Of a DNA stretch of 64,000 nucleotides, positions 47,170 through 57,390 are shown piece by piece. The translations under genes and the position numbers were made by a program. The notes under the pieces were generated by a model, which ran no database searches, was not told the origin of the DNA, and saw only the letters and a program-made list of their open reading frames with translations. The stretch covers positions 4,157,501-4,221,500 of the forward strand of contig JAQFVV010012446.1 in assembly GCA_028023455.1 (NCBI GenBank). The letters run 5' to 3'. How positions within the stretch are numbered: the first letter of the stretch is position 1; each line of letters opens with the position of its first letter. Origin of the DNA: Epiperipatus broadwayi. Its lineage: Eukaryota > Onychophora > Udeonychophora > Euonychophora > Peripatidae.

Positions 47170-47500
47170 AAAGATCCAAGTGATCACAGTTAAAATACAG
47201 AAAATAATGTAAATATAAATCCAATATATATTCAAAGTGATGGATTGTTACAGTAAAAATTATCCAAGAATATTTAGTTCACATAGTACCATGTTTCTAG
47301 TTTGCTAAGCTTTCTCCAACAGACACTGTGTATCCATTTATAGATTTGGCATGCAGTTTTTTTATAGCTTTGAAATAACTACCAATGACCCCACATATTG
47401 TAGAAATAAGAAACAGCATAAGACCTTTTTCACAAAGCTTGTATGTTAATTACTGATAAGGTAAAATTAATAGCTGAGGTGAAACTATAAGTTTATTATT
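47170..47500. other. AT-rich flank, no supported gene
   Basis: Lies between the LINE pseudogene and the PLE 3' flank. No firm motif. Confidence 0.35.
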
Positions 47501-47504
47501 AGTA

Positions 47505-47582
47505 AGCTTCTATTTTATGGACTTAGCGCTTTCGGAGCCCTTACTGCTCCATAATCATAGTCCTTTTTACAGGCTGTTGATT
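47505..47582 (-). ncRNA. Hammerhead-like motif in the PLE 3' flank (decayed)
   Basis: Directly after the PLE stop codon on the minus strand: ATGATTA (CTGATGA with two changes), a strong stem GGAGC/GCTCC around AGTAAGG, GAAA (complement of 47530-47533), GCGCTAA and GTC (complement of 47520-47522). Its place next to a PLE coding end fits the reported hammerheads in Penelope-like element termini. The changed core (G8 and C3 replaced) argues that it no longer cleaves. Confidence 0.5.
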
Positions 47583-48425
47583 CTATGCAAATGCATGCAA
47601 ATTACAACATCCACCTTTTCGAGATCGCAAAGCACATGTCTTTACTGTTGATTGACATGGCATCACTGGTGATGTAACATGCCTCTTTGATCTTCCCCTT
47701 GACATCATTCCTCTCTGTGCACACGATGTCGGCTTTAGATGGCTCAAATCTATGGCTTTGGTCCTGATGATGATCAGAAAATACTGAGCTGCCCTCTCCT
47801 TTAGTTGTAGCTTTTGTATATATATATATATATATCTATGCTGAGCCAGTCTATTTCTCACTGTGGCCTGAGTTTCCCCATAATATACCGAATCACATCC
47901 TGTCTGCGGGCACACAATTTTATAAATGACATTGGGGGTTTCTTCTATATTTCTTTTGTCTTTGGTATTGTTGATGAGCCTATTTGTGTTTGGAGGGGTT
48001 CTGAATCCGAGTTTGAATTCCTTCTGTAATATTTTACTGAAAATTTTAGCTACTGTAGGTATATAGGGTATAATTAGATGTTGTCTGTCATCTTTTGTGT
48101 TTTGTTGCAGACTTTTATGAAAGCTTGCAATCCTTTTGGTTATTGTTTTGTGATCAAAACCCATGCTTATTAAGTCCCTGATGTAGCTGGTGATGTTGTT
48201 TTTCCTGTCTGACTCCAATTTACTCAGGTGGTGATTGCAAAATAAGAAGGCAGACAGCCCTGCAAGTTTGTGTGCTTTAGGGGATTTAGAGAGCGGATGG
48301 ATGTAGCCTCGGATGCATAAGGGTTTAATTATCATGGAATAAACAAATGCTAAATTCTCTCTCTTAATTTTCAAATCCAGATACCTGACTGTGTTTTGCT
48401 CGTCTTCGTATGACAAAAGAATCAT
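47583..48425 (-). pseudogene. Penelope-like element, C-terminal fragment with GIY-YIG domain
   Basis: 280 codons open on the minus strand. The first ~110 residues resemble the region after the reverse-transcriptase palm in Penelope-like elements (VRYLDLKIKREN, then SMIIKPLCIRGYIHPLSKSP, KAHKLAGL). Residues about 165-200 form a GIY-YIG endonuclease start: NVIYKIVCPQTGCDSVYYGE, then TQATVRNRLAQH, with paired Cys in the linker and the Arg and His of the family. A TA microsatellite (47817-47834) is read as repeated YIYI and interrupts the domain; the C-terminal Glu is not obvious afterwards. The ATG is probably not the true start: an alternative frame just upstream reads MKADDSFVIRRR, implying a frameshift near 48420. 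The palm and catalytic YADD are missing, so this is a truncated, inactive copy. Confidence 0.88.
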
Positions 48426-48429
48426 CAGC

Positions 48430-48585
48430 CTTCATTTTTATGAGTTCAAGCTATTGAAGAAAAAAATTCTCTGTTTATGTTTTGAATCTTCACACCAGCT
48501 CCTTAATTAATGATTATTCTGGCTGTCTTAGTTGTAATGATTTGCAAGAATTTACATTAGTAAATATTACTTGAATCTAAAAGAT
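48430..48585. other. Flank of the PLE fragment
   Basis: No further reverse-transcriptase motif can be read upstream of the fragment, so the element is 5'-truncated near here. Confidence 0.4.
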
Positions 48586-48589
48586 ATTA

Positions 48590-49965
48590 CTTGCTCCATC
48601 TTTACTCTATCATGTAAGCTAATGTGCTGGTTATGGTAGTGGTAAAATGACAATAATAATTGAAACATAAACATGAAATGCTTAATTATAATGATTAATG
48701 AAGAACTTACTTTATTTCACCTTATTATCAATTAAAAATTAATGGTGTCTTTATATTCATTCTAACCTATCTATGTAAGCAATAGGTAAGGCAAAAGCAG
48801 TGAGGAGAGTAGAATGAAGTCAAAGTCATCACTGTAACTGAAATATAAGCATGTGATACTTAGTTGATGATGATTACCAATAATTTATATTAAATCACAT
48901 TATCTTCTCCTAAAAGATATTGATAACTTTAAGTTCACTCTAATGGATTGGCTAGAGTGAATCTGGAGTCATTATTGTGATGGAAATATGTGTAGTTGTA
49001 ATTATTAAGATATTGCATCATCTCAAAGACAGCAGTGACTTTATTTTTACTCTAATTAATTATAAAAACAATAGGTGAACCCATGTTCTGGATAGAACTG
49101 CAATCACCATTATGATGAAACTCTAAATACTAATAACTTTTATTATCTCGTACTACTCTCATCTCAAGGATAACCATGACTTCATTTTACTCTAATTAAA
49201 TCTATAAAATGGTTATAATAACTTGTTTCTTACACACTTTAATGCAAAAACTTTTTTAATAACACTTCTTTATTTCCTAACAGTTTTGACTGTCCAGCAG
49301 TCTTCATCAGAGCTTTCTTAAACTTCCTCTGTTTTTGAGAAAGCACTGATGAAGACTACTGGATAGTCAAAACTGTCAGGAATTTTTGTTTTTTTTGCAA
49401 TAAAGTATATATGAAAGAATTATTATAAGTAATATATATGAAGAAATGCAAAGAAAGTAAAGAAGAATAAGAGTACATACTATATAAAATGGGTAAACCA
49501 GTGTTTAGGTTAGAATGAAACTGGAGTCATTCTTGTGATGAAACTGTAAGCACTAACAACTTGTATTATCTCATATTGCTTTCATCTCAAGGACTGCAGT
49601 GATTCTATTTTTACTCTAATAAGAGTCCATTTTCACTCTATTTAGAGGCCGTTTTCACTCTAATTAGAGTCCATTTTTATTTTAATTATGTAAACTAGTA
49701 GGTAAATCAGGATTTTGGATAGAAAGAAACCAAAGTCATCATTTTGATGGAAATATACACATTTGATGCTTAGACAGTGAGTATTGAAAACTTGTTTATT
49801 CCTATCTCAAAGATAGTCACAACTCTGCTATTTCACTGGTTAAAGTAAAGCTGAATTTGTTATTATAGCTGTAAGTGAGGGATGCTTCATTAATAAGGGT
49901 TAACCAGAATTTGCATTATCTCATAATAGTGTCATCCAAAAGGTAGTAATTACATTGTTGAAGTC
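48590..49965. repeat. Degenerate satellite-like array interrupted by a foldback
   Basis: A loose unit of about 190-230 bases recurs some six times: CAATAGGTAAACCAGTGTT, AGAATGAARYTGGAGTCATC, RTTGTGATGGAAATATAAGC, TATTATCTCATATTRCTTTC, ATCTCAAGGACTGCAGTGAC and TTTACTCTAATTA. The element at 49235-49420 splits it. The short block GAGTCCATTTTCACTCTAAT is itself tandemly repeated at 49625-49690. Old, non-coding. Confidence 0.65.
49235..49420. repeat. Foldback element (family H3) with hammerhead-like cores and GTC
   Basis: Inverted arms of about 60-70 bases. The plus arm has CTGATGA (49346-49352), stem II GACTA/TAGTC (49354-49358 with 49364-49368), AAAAC and TGTC (49375-49377 is GTC). The minus arm has CTGATGA (complement of 49304-49310), stem II GACTG/CAGTC, AAAAC, TGTT. 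The stem differs between arms by a compensatory pair (A-T versus G-C). G12 of the hammerhead core (GAAA) is A in both arms, as expected from decay of the CpG in GTCGAAAC. Probably inactive now. Confidence 0.7.
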
Positions 49966-49969
49966 ATGA

Positions 49970-50420
49970 TTTAAACTAAAATAGGCATGCGTAGCACTTT
50001 TATTATCACAATTCTTCAATTTGATCAACTTAATTTTATATTATGTATTACATATATTGCGTGTGAAAAATGTGTGTGTCTGAATTCATTAATGTATAAT
50101 TAGAGAACAATGATTGTGATTAGATTTCTTTTTCAATTTGTGTTTCAGTAGTGGAGCTTCTAAAGTTCATTCTTAAAAATTTGATTTAATAATTAAAAAA
50201 TAACTTCCTATATTATAATTAGTAGAGGTCTCTCTTGCTAAAATTAAGCACTCAAGGCGCAGGTACTAAAGTTTTAACTTTATATAAGTATTACATGCTG
50301 ACATTGCGCTTAATAAGAATTAATATTTATAACTTTATATTATAATTCATAATTTAAGAATAAAATAAGGAAGGAAGAAAACTGTAAATATGACCCCATT
50401 TTTGGCCATTTGAATACCAT
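49970..50420. other. AT-rich DNA, no supported feature
   Basis: Nothing recognised. Confidence 0.4.
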
Positions 50421-50424
50421 CTTC

Positions 50425-50965
50425 TATGAATGAGATCTCTCCATACAGTAGCGCCACCAAGTGAAAGCTTTTGTAACCAATGGGTGCTTGAAGTTTGTGC
50501 ATAAAATACCTATCTGGTCCCTACTCATCCAACACCTTCCAGACTACTTTCTAGTTTGTGGCTTTCGTCAGTGAAAAGCATTGGATTTGAGAGCATTGCT
50601 CTTAGATTTTAGGATCTAATGCAAACCCTTCATCCACCTTTTATCTATTGGGTTAACTGTAAAGATAGGAGCCTAAGATGAAAGCACCATAATTATTCCA
50701 AACCAAGCTCATTCACTTGTATTGTATACTTAGTGCTTTCTAATCCAAAACTCCTCACTGATGAAAGCCATAAGGTAGAAACTAGCCTGGAGATGTTGGA
50801 TGAGTAGGCACTAGATAGGGATTTTTATGCCCAAACTTTCCTTCATTCATTGATTACAAAAGCTTTCACTTGGTGGCATTTACTGTATGAAGAGTTTGAT
50901 ATTCTTATGAACAGAATGTGTACACGTATGAAATGAGATCATGTGATGGATTGATGATTTTATAC
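50425..50965. mobile_element. Rep-A inverted pair (hammerhead cores head to head)
   Basis: The left copy is on the minus strand, the right on the plus. Both start at a CGCCACCAAGTG / CACTTGGTGGCAT end and share TTTGTGCATAAAATACC, ACTCATCCAACA and the ribozyme block. Minus core 50541-50572: CTGACGA, AAGCCACAAACTA, GAAA, GTAGTC; its stem I can form six consecutive pairs (TTTTCA with TGGAAG). Plus core 50758-50787: CTGATGA, stem, GAAACTAGCC (GTC changed to GCC). Both core residue sets are nearly complete. GATCATGTGATGG marks the right end. No protein. Confidence 0.8.
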
Positions 50966-50969
50966 CATC

Positions 50970-51480
50970 TTCTCTTCATTGTTTTCTTGTTGAGAGATGT
51001 CACAGTGGTCTTTATTTTGCATTGGGTTGTATAAAGCAATGTTAACTTTTATCAATATATAAATGCTGAAAACACTAATTTCATAAGTTTGAAAATGCAA
51101 GGAGTATTGGTTAAATAATTAAGACAACGATTATTCTATATGGGCATTCTTCATCACATGATTTCTGCTTATTCAATGCTGTTCAACAGCATGCTCTTTT
51201 TTGTCACTGCAACTATGCCTCCTAGTATAATAAGCTATAATAGCTCATGGATATATGATTGTGGTAGCATAGCTGTGATGAAAAAAGATTATGTTATCAT
51301 GGAAGTTCTATTGATGTTTTGCACCTAATTCTTATTATAAATTGTTTATTTAGTAATCAAAATTTATTCAAAGCTGTAATTACAATAACACCAAAGTAGA
51401 TGTGTGTGTGTGTGTAAATTTTCTTAGCAAGTATTTACACAATGATACTTCTTTGCATTCACTACAACTTATGTTACTAA
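50970..51480. other. AT-rich DNA, no supported gene
   Basis: The 62-codon frame 51140-51328 has a mixed composition (HHMISAYSMLFNSMLFFV) but no recognised motif. A TG run lies at 51401-51414. Confidence 0.3.
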
Positions 51481-51484
51481 TGTA

Positions 51485-52160
51485 AACTTTAGTAATAATG
51501 AATACCAGATGACAGTCCTTAATGAATCCCTATCCTCTATTCTATATCCACAGACTAGTTTCTGGCTTATGGCTTTTATCAGTGAGAAACTTATAGGATC
51601 TTGGAACAGTTCACCTAGAATTCTAATATTAATGTATCCTCCTTCTAGCAATCATTATTTACCTCTCTGTTTTGTTATCAAGTTATCAACCCAAATTAAA
51701 AACATATAAATGCTTTCAATTTAATCCAATTTGCCTGTGTAGTCATATAGATCTGAAACCAGTTCAGTAACTATACATGTGTCTCTATTCTATGATCAGA
51801 AATAATCTAAAAACTTATAAAAGTTGGCTAAGATTGAAAACATACCTTTTTTAAAAAAATTGGGTTGATAGATTGGCAATAAAATAGAGAATAATGATTA
51901 TTAGGAGGTGAGTACATTAGATTCTAAAGGTCTAGGTGCACTATTCCAAGATTTAAAGCTCCTCACTGATGAAAACCATAAGCTAAAAATTAGGTTGGGG
52001 TTATGGATAAGACAGCCCTGGATAGAGGTTATTTAACACTATCATTTGGTATCTATTAGTTACTAAAGTTTAAAGTAGGTGGCATAGCTGTGGGGGAAAA
52101 AAATGCTGCTGAAACAGCAATGTGTAAGCTGGAATCATGTGATAGAAATCATATTTTATT
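51485..52160. mobile_element. Rep-A inverted pair 2
   Basis: The minus-strand core (51553-51582) reads CTGATAA, AAGCCATAAGCCA, GAAAC, TAGTC: only G8 is changed (to A). The plus-strand core starting at 51966 has CTGATGA but decays afterwards (AAAAAT, TAGG). Ends: TAGGTGGCATAGCTGTGGGG and ATCATGTGATAG. The frames 51469-51651 and 51509-51709 are shadows of the left copy. Confidence 0.75.
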
Positions 52161-52164
52161 GGTT

Positions 52165-52970
52165 TGTATTGATATTTGTGCGGTCTTTTTATAGCATTTT
52201 TCATTACTTTTATTTAATATAATTTCAATAACTTGTTGATTTAATTCGCTTCATTTATAAATTTTGTTATAACCAACCAAATGTTTACAATTGTATTTTT
52301 AAGTGTTTTAAAAGCACTGAATTCTTGTAGCATATGACAAATCACTTTTGTTTATTCTTCGCCACCTTTCAACATCTAAATGAACCTAATTTAAGTGGCA
52401 CCGGCTTTGAACTGTTCCCATTTTAACTACTGAAATCTAATAATCTTCAAGAAACTCAAAGAATGTTGATATTCATTTAGAACAAATTAAAAGTAATTGG
52501 AACAAAACTTTTTAAAACTTTTTTTAAAGATATTAAGATTATTTAGTAATTTAGGAAAGTTACTGTCTTAATTTAAAAAAAAAAAAATCAAATGTAAGTA
52601 GATATTTAATAAATAAATAAAAAAGATGAGGGATATTACCAATATATATTGTATAAGAAATGGTGATCATGTGATGTTTATATGTTGTATAGCTTATATT
52701 TGTATATCTATATGCTTACTTGTTTTTGGTTGTTTGATTTAGAGCTGCTTAAAATCTTATTTTTTTCTAATCAAGCTCACAAAGCTGTCTAACGTTATTC
52801 GTTACACCTCTTTAAGTTCACGTATTTCTTCTTGGGTTTTTGGTTGTTTAATTTAGACCTGCTTCAAATCTTATTCTTTCTAATGGAGCTGATAAAGTTG
52901 TCTAATGTTATTTGTTATAGCTGTTTAATTTTTTATGTTCATGTAGTTCTTGGAAACTAAGGTCACAAAT
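52165..52970. other. AT-rich DNA with a small duplication
   Basis: TTTTTGGTTGTTTGATTTAG and GCTTMAAATCTTATT-type words occur at 52724-52765 and 52838-52880, a decayed direct repeat of about 115 bp. No gene. Confidence 0.45.
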
Positions 52971-52979
52971 TCTATATCC

Positions 52980-53340
52980 CAGAGGTCCCCAACCCTATGC
53001 CGGCACCATGGCGTCCGTAGACCATTTTAGGTGTGCCCGCCGCTATCCGAACACGATAAAAAATTATTCATCTGATAAAAATAAATTTAATATTTTAAAA
53101 TTTCTTATAAATTATTGTATTATATTGTAATCAAATTGTAGGGTATACTTTTACAGTGTAAAAATATAAACGTTAAATATATGTTAAAATTTTATGTTTG
53201 AAATAAATGTTTTTTTTGTACATTATGTTTATTATTAACAATATCCAACTATAAATTTACATTGAAAAAATAAATGGTGCCCGTCATCTGGCTGGTATTA
53301 TAGAAGGTGCTCTTAAGGGCAAAAAGGTTGGGGACCCCTG
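52980..53340. mobile_element. hAT-type MITE, copy 2
   Basis: 361 bp with ends CAGAGGTCCCCAACC and GGTTGGGGACCCCTG and an 8-bp duplication (CTATATCC at 52972-52979, CTGTATCC at 53341-53348, one mismatch). About 50 bp longer than the copy at 32633 because of an internal segment (53160-53220). Non-coding. Confidence 0.9.
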
Positions 53341-53349
53341 CTGTATCCA

Positions 53350-53965
53350 TATATACATGAGTAATCATAGATATATTAGAGAGTAATACCCAACATAATA
53401 TTTAGATTTAGTCTTCTGCATTAATTACTCATTGCTATAAAACAAAGTAAGTCTATGTGGACTACTATAGGCAATACAAATGTTATGCAAATTAGCCTCT
53501 TGATTAATAATATAGATCATTCATTGTTTGCAATGGACTTGATGGAAATCCTATTGATGTATACTAAATTGATTTGTGTTTTTTCACTTGTTTTTCTGGT
53601 AACATATTAGCTATAGTAATGGTCTAGTATTCAAATTAAGGTAAACATGGAGATTATTTTCTAAGTCTACACAAGGAATTTTTTTCCATGAAGGCATCCA
53701 ACTATTTGATCAGCAAATGGGTATTACTTTCATAGAATGAACTGAGGAAGCCATAAACACTCATAAGACACTGATTGTTTAACCTGGTGATAAATTGCCT
53801 TCATTATTTTTTATAAATAAACATTATTTTATCATTAATTGTGTGTGTGTGTTTCTGCTATATATTGTGATAATTTTTTTAAATTATTTATTGTTATAAA
53901 CTGAATTTTTCTAGATAGAATATTGTATATATTCATCCATATATATTTTGATATGAATATTTTCA
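53350..53965. other. AT-rich DNA, no supported feature
   Basis: Nothing recognised. Confidence 0.4.
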
Positions 53966-53969
53966 TCGA

Positions 53970-54270
53970 TGACAGATATTACTCATTAGCGGCTGATGAA
54001 TCTTTAGATCTAATGCACCCCTCCAAATACAGATGCACTGCTCCCAGATCCTAAATTTTTCATTGATGAAAACCACAAACTAGAATCTAGTCTGGTGATA
54101 TTGGATTGGAATGCATTGGATAGGGATATATGATGCACAACCTTCTCTAGCATTTATTGATTACTTGAGTTTTCTTGAACTGAGTGACACTATTGTGGGA
54201 GGGGGGATTTGCTACTGTTTTAGCAGCTCTTGTAAACATAAACAAAAGATGATTCTGTGATGGTTTAATA
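53970..54270 (+). mobile_element. Rep-A copy with nearly complete hammerhead core
   Basis: The core 54063-54092 reads TTGATGA, AAACCACAAACTA, GAATC, TAGTC. C3 and one A of GAAAC are changed. TGGTGATATTGGATTGGAAT follows, then GGATAGGGATATATGATGCA and CTAGCATTTATTGATTAC. No upstream inverted partner is clear. Confidence 0.7.
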
Positions 54271-54359
54271 TCTATCTTAGCCAAAGGATAAAAGGTGATT
54301 ATAGTTATTAAAAAAACAATGAAACTAAAATGTTTTCGTTACTGAACTGAATTCCTATT

Positions 54360-54690
54360 TATAAATTAGTTTATATTGAAAATATTACAGTGTTTTCAGT
54401 TTGTGCTGATAACTCTAAAGTTAAGAAAAAAGATAAAATATGGATGACAGAGGGGGATGTTAGAACCAAAGATTCAGGTGTAATGCACCCTACTCCAAGA
54501 CTCCTCAGTAATTCAAACCACAAACGAATACTCTGGTGATACTGGATAGGGATTATGACACACATCCTTGTAGCATTTATTGATTATTAAATCTTACACT
54601 AGGTGGCGTTATTTATGGAAAAAAGTACTACTGTTTTAACAGCTTATGTAAGCATAAAGAAAAGATGATTATGTGAGGTTTTAATGCCTG
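54360..54690 (+). mobile_element. Rep-A copy, decayed core, clear CTCF-like end
   Basis: CACCCTACTCCAAGACTCCTC, a broken ribozyme block (AATTCAAACCACAAACGAAT), TCTGGTGATACTGGATAGGG, CACTAGGTGGCGTTA (54597-54611), then GTGAGGTTTTAATGCC. The minus frame 54371-54565 is its shadow. Confidence 0.65.
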
Positions 54691-54694
54691 CATG

Positions 54695-55000
54695 CAAGGT
54701 TTATGAACTGAGGCAAGTCAGACACTTCTGGTGTCTAAAATATGTGAAATGCCTAAGCAACAAATCATTCAGTTATTTTTATATTAAATGAGGCATTATT
54801 TGGACAAATGCAATACATATTTTAAAGCTACCACTAATTACAATGGGACAATAATAATTAGTTTTTATAGTTATCTTTGAGTGAAATATAGTAAAAGTAA
54901 TTGTAATTATTTATATATTTTGTCCTAGCTTTCATTTAAAAATGTGCAATATTCTGCATTGTTAGAAAATTTTATATTATCATTATTGTTAGGCCATCTA
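54695..55000. other. AT-rich DNA, no supported feature
   Basis: Nothing recognised. Confidence 0.4.
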
Positions 55001-55004
55001 CTGT

Positions 55005-55560
55005 AAGCTTAATAATCAATATATGCTAGACGGTAGAGCTTAATGTATTCTTATCCAACACTGTCCTATCAAAATATTTCCAGATCAGGTTCTAGCTTAA
55101 GATGCTCAACAGTGAGGTGCTTTCACATACTATCAAGCTAACGGTGCAAATAGAAAAACTTGTTAATTTGTTTAATGTAAGCTTATTAGCTTATATAATT
55201 ATATGGATCTGAAACTCATTCAGTTTCTATATATTTTGTTGATATTAGTTTTATAATAACCTTACAGCACCTTTATTTTGGGGCTAAAATTGGTACTAAA
55301 CCAACATGATATCATATGGCCTTTGAAATGTTCGAAAATTCAAAAAGCTCACTGATGATGGCCATAAGCTAGAAACTAGTCCAGGAATAATTGATTAGGT
55401 CAGCAGTAGATAAGCACTTATTAAGCACCACCATCTAATATCTATTGATTATAAAACTTACACTAGATGGCATAAAAGCAGTGAGAGTAGAAAAGAATTT
55501 ACCAGGTAGCCATGTGTAAATGAAGATCATATGGTATCTTGTTGGTCATGAAATATTCTA
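55005..55560. mobile_element. Rep-A inverted pair 3, containing an intact hammerhead core
   Basis: The left copy (minus strand) has a decayed core at 55085-55115. The right copy (plus) has CTGATGA (55352-55358), stem II TGGC/GCTA around CATAA (55359-55371), GAAA (55372-55375), CTA and GTC (55379-55381). A55375-T55380 and C55376-G55379 form helix III with a two-base loop. All residues of the hammerhead catalytic core are present, and stem II pairs over four positions (one G-T). Stem I next to the core is eroded (CAGG instead of TGGT). Flanked by CACTAGATGGCAT and ATCATATGGTATC ends. Confidence 0.78.
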
Positions 55561-55627
55561 TACTCTATATTGCTTAAGCATTAAAAGCCTAAACCTAAAC
55601 TACTCAATAAAATAATCAAAATAACTT

Positions 55628-56376
55628 CAAATTCACAATTAACTCAGGCTAGTTAAAGAAAATAAACTCTAAAGCACAACTAATGGTTTTATTGCTACAA
55701 GCAGACTTCTCAAGTCTTAAAGACTAAAAGGTAACAACAAATTTATATTAAACGTTACTCACAATTCTACTTTCATTTCACACATACTTATAAAAACTTT
55801 TAAATAAGTTAATTGCTTCAGAGTCATAAATTTTTAATAATAAAGACAGTATATATATATTGGAGATCATTTATGTTTTTTTTATGTATGGGGTTATTTG
55901 TATTGGTTGTATGAGATTCAGTGTATGGCTGAAGGGAGCTTGAAAGTTTATGTTCAAATCCCCTATATTACATCTAGATTCCAGGCAAATCTTTTTATTT
56001 CACTTCTTTCACAGAAGACAATCTTAGCCTCATCAAAACTAATAGTATGGCCTGTATCTGCTTTATATATCCATGAAAAACATACCAGCCACACTATTAG
56101 TTTTGATGAGGCCAAGGTTGTCTTCGTTGAAAGAAATGAAATAAAAAAAGAAGAATCTTTATTATTAAAATTTATGATTCTGAAGCAATTAACTTATTTA
56201 AAAGTTCTTTTAATATTAAGGGTGTGTGAGATTAAGTGGAATTGTGGGTATTTTTTAATAGAAATTTGTTGTTATCATTTACTGCTTTATGCTTGAAAAG
56301 TCTGCTTGTAGCAGTGAAACCATTGGTTATGTTTTTTTTATTTTCTTTGGATAGTCTGGGTTAGTTGTGACTTTGG
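55628..56376. repeat. Foldback element with internal tRNA-like segment
   Basis: The outer arms (55628-55850 and 56150-56376) pair, beginning CAGGCTAGTTAAAGAAAATA and ending TATTTTCTTTGGATAGTCTG. An inner hairpin pairs GAAGACAATCTTAGCCTCAT with its complement (56018-56130). Between them GAGATTCAGTGTATGG and ATGTTCAAATCCCC (B-box-like) resemble SINE-3. The 132-codon frame 55898-56296 is a read-through of this structure, not a gene. Confidence 0.7.
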
Positions 56377-56583
56377 AGGAAGTTTGATCATATTGCTTAA
56401 GTATTTTTAAATAGTAATTTTAAAGCATTATTAGTTTGTTTAAAGCTTAAAAACGTTGTTCCATATTTATTTATCTATGACCCCATTGGTAAAATTTCCT
56501 AAGATTTTTCTATTACTACCATTATTGACAAAGAGAAGTACAAGAATATTTTTAAAAAAAAACAAAGTATAAACATTACTTTT

Positions 56584-56693
56584 GTCAGTGTTGGTAGCCG
56601 AGAGGTCAGCGCAGCTTCCTTGCAAGTAAACAGTTGCTTGCAGACAGTTGTCGTGGGTTTGCTTCCTGGCAGATGCTTTGACATATGGAAAAA
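56584..56693 (+). repeat. SINE-1 copy with perfect 13-bp target-site duplication
   Basis: A box GGTAGCCGAGAGGTCAG, middle CCTTGCAAGTAAACAG, B box GGGTTTGCTTCCTGG, tail ACATATGGAAAAAA. It is flanked by AAACATTACTTTT at 56571-56583 and 56694-56706. The minus frame 56499-56699 is its shadow. Confidence 0.9.
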
Positions 56694-56774
56694 AAACATT
56701 ACTTTTAATAAAGTAGATATAGTGGGTTATATTTTTAGTTCAGAATTTGTTAAATATAAATTGTAGAAGGTTTG

Positions 56775-57390
56775 GGGTGATGGTGTTCTAGTTGTATTTT
56801 TATATTTGGACTATTTCCACTATCTAATATGCGCATTGAATGTCTTTAGAAAAATTTAACTTTATTTAAATATTACAAATACATTCAACTGTTAGGAATA
56901 GCATATCAAACAGATTAGTATATGTGCAATGTTTCAAGAAGTATTATCTCCCTTCTTCTTCAGGTGTTGCTGGCTTGACCAGTGACGGTACTAGCATGGA
57001 ATTCGAATCTGGATCCTTAGATTTTTGAGTATTGAATTTTAAGATAATGCTCTAACCAACTGAGCCATCCTGCCAAAGGCAACAGTCTGTAGTAATTTCA
57101 TATACTTATCTATGAGGTTCCTCCTGATTTCTCTTCTTTTTTCCTGTTTATTTGTATTTATATATTGGACTATTTCCATCATCTAATATGAGTATTGAAT
57201 GTCTTTAGAAAATTTAATTTTATCTTAAATATTTCAAATACATTCAACTATTAGTAATAGCCTATCAAACAGGTGAGTATATGCATAACATTTTGAGAGG
57301 GCGTTGGCATATTTAAATAAAGTTAAATTTTTCTAAAGACATTCAAAATGTATATTAGATGATGGAAATAGTCCAATATAAAAATACAAC
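56775..57390. mobile_element. Composite SINE-2/TIR element with 16-bp target-site duplication
   Basis: The left end (56791) GTTGTATTTTTATATTTGGA and the right end are inverted copies. The left ~290 bases are a SINE-2 copy on the minus strand: tRNA-like head GGCAGGATGGCTCAGTTGGT (complement near 57065), B-box-like GATTCGAATTCC (near 57003), ACACCTGAAGAAG ... CTTCTTGAAACATTG (complement of 56928-56966), and TTTAAATAAAGTTAAATTTT. A second, shorter TIR copy (57170-57378) lacks the tRNA-like part. AAATTGTAGAAGGTTTG (56758-56774) and AAATTGTAGAAGTTTG (57391-57406) are direct repeats outside the structure. That length fits retrotransposition better than cut-and-paste. Confidence 0.72.

Noticed and set aside
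53970-54270. Calling this Rep-A copy an active ribozyme
   Set aside because: C3 is T and GAAAC reads GAATC; both changes are expected to abolish hammerhead cleavage.
55898-56296. 132-codon open frame on the + strand
   Set aside because: It spans the inner hairpin and one arm of a foldback element; no protein motif.
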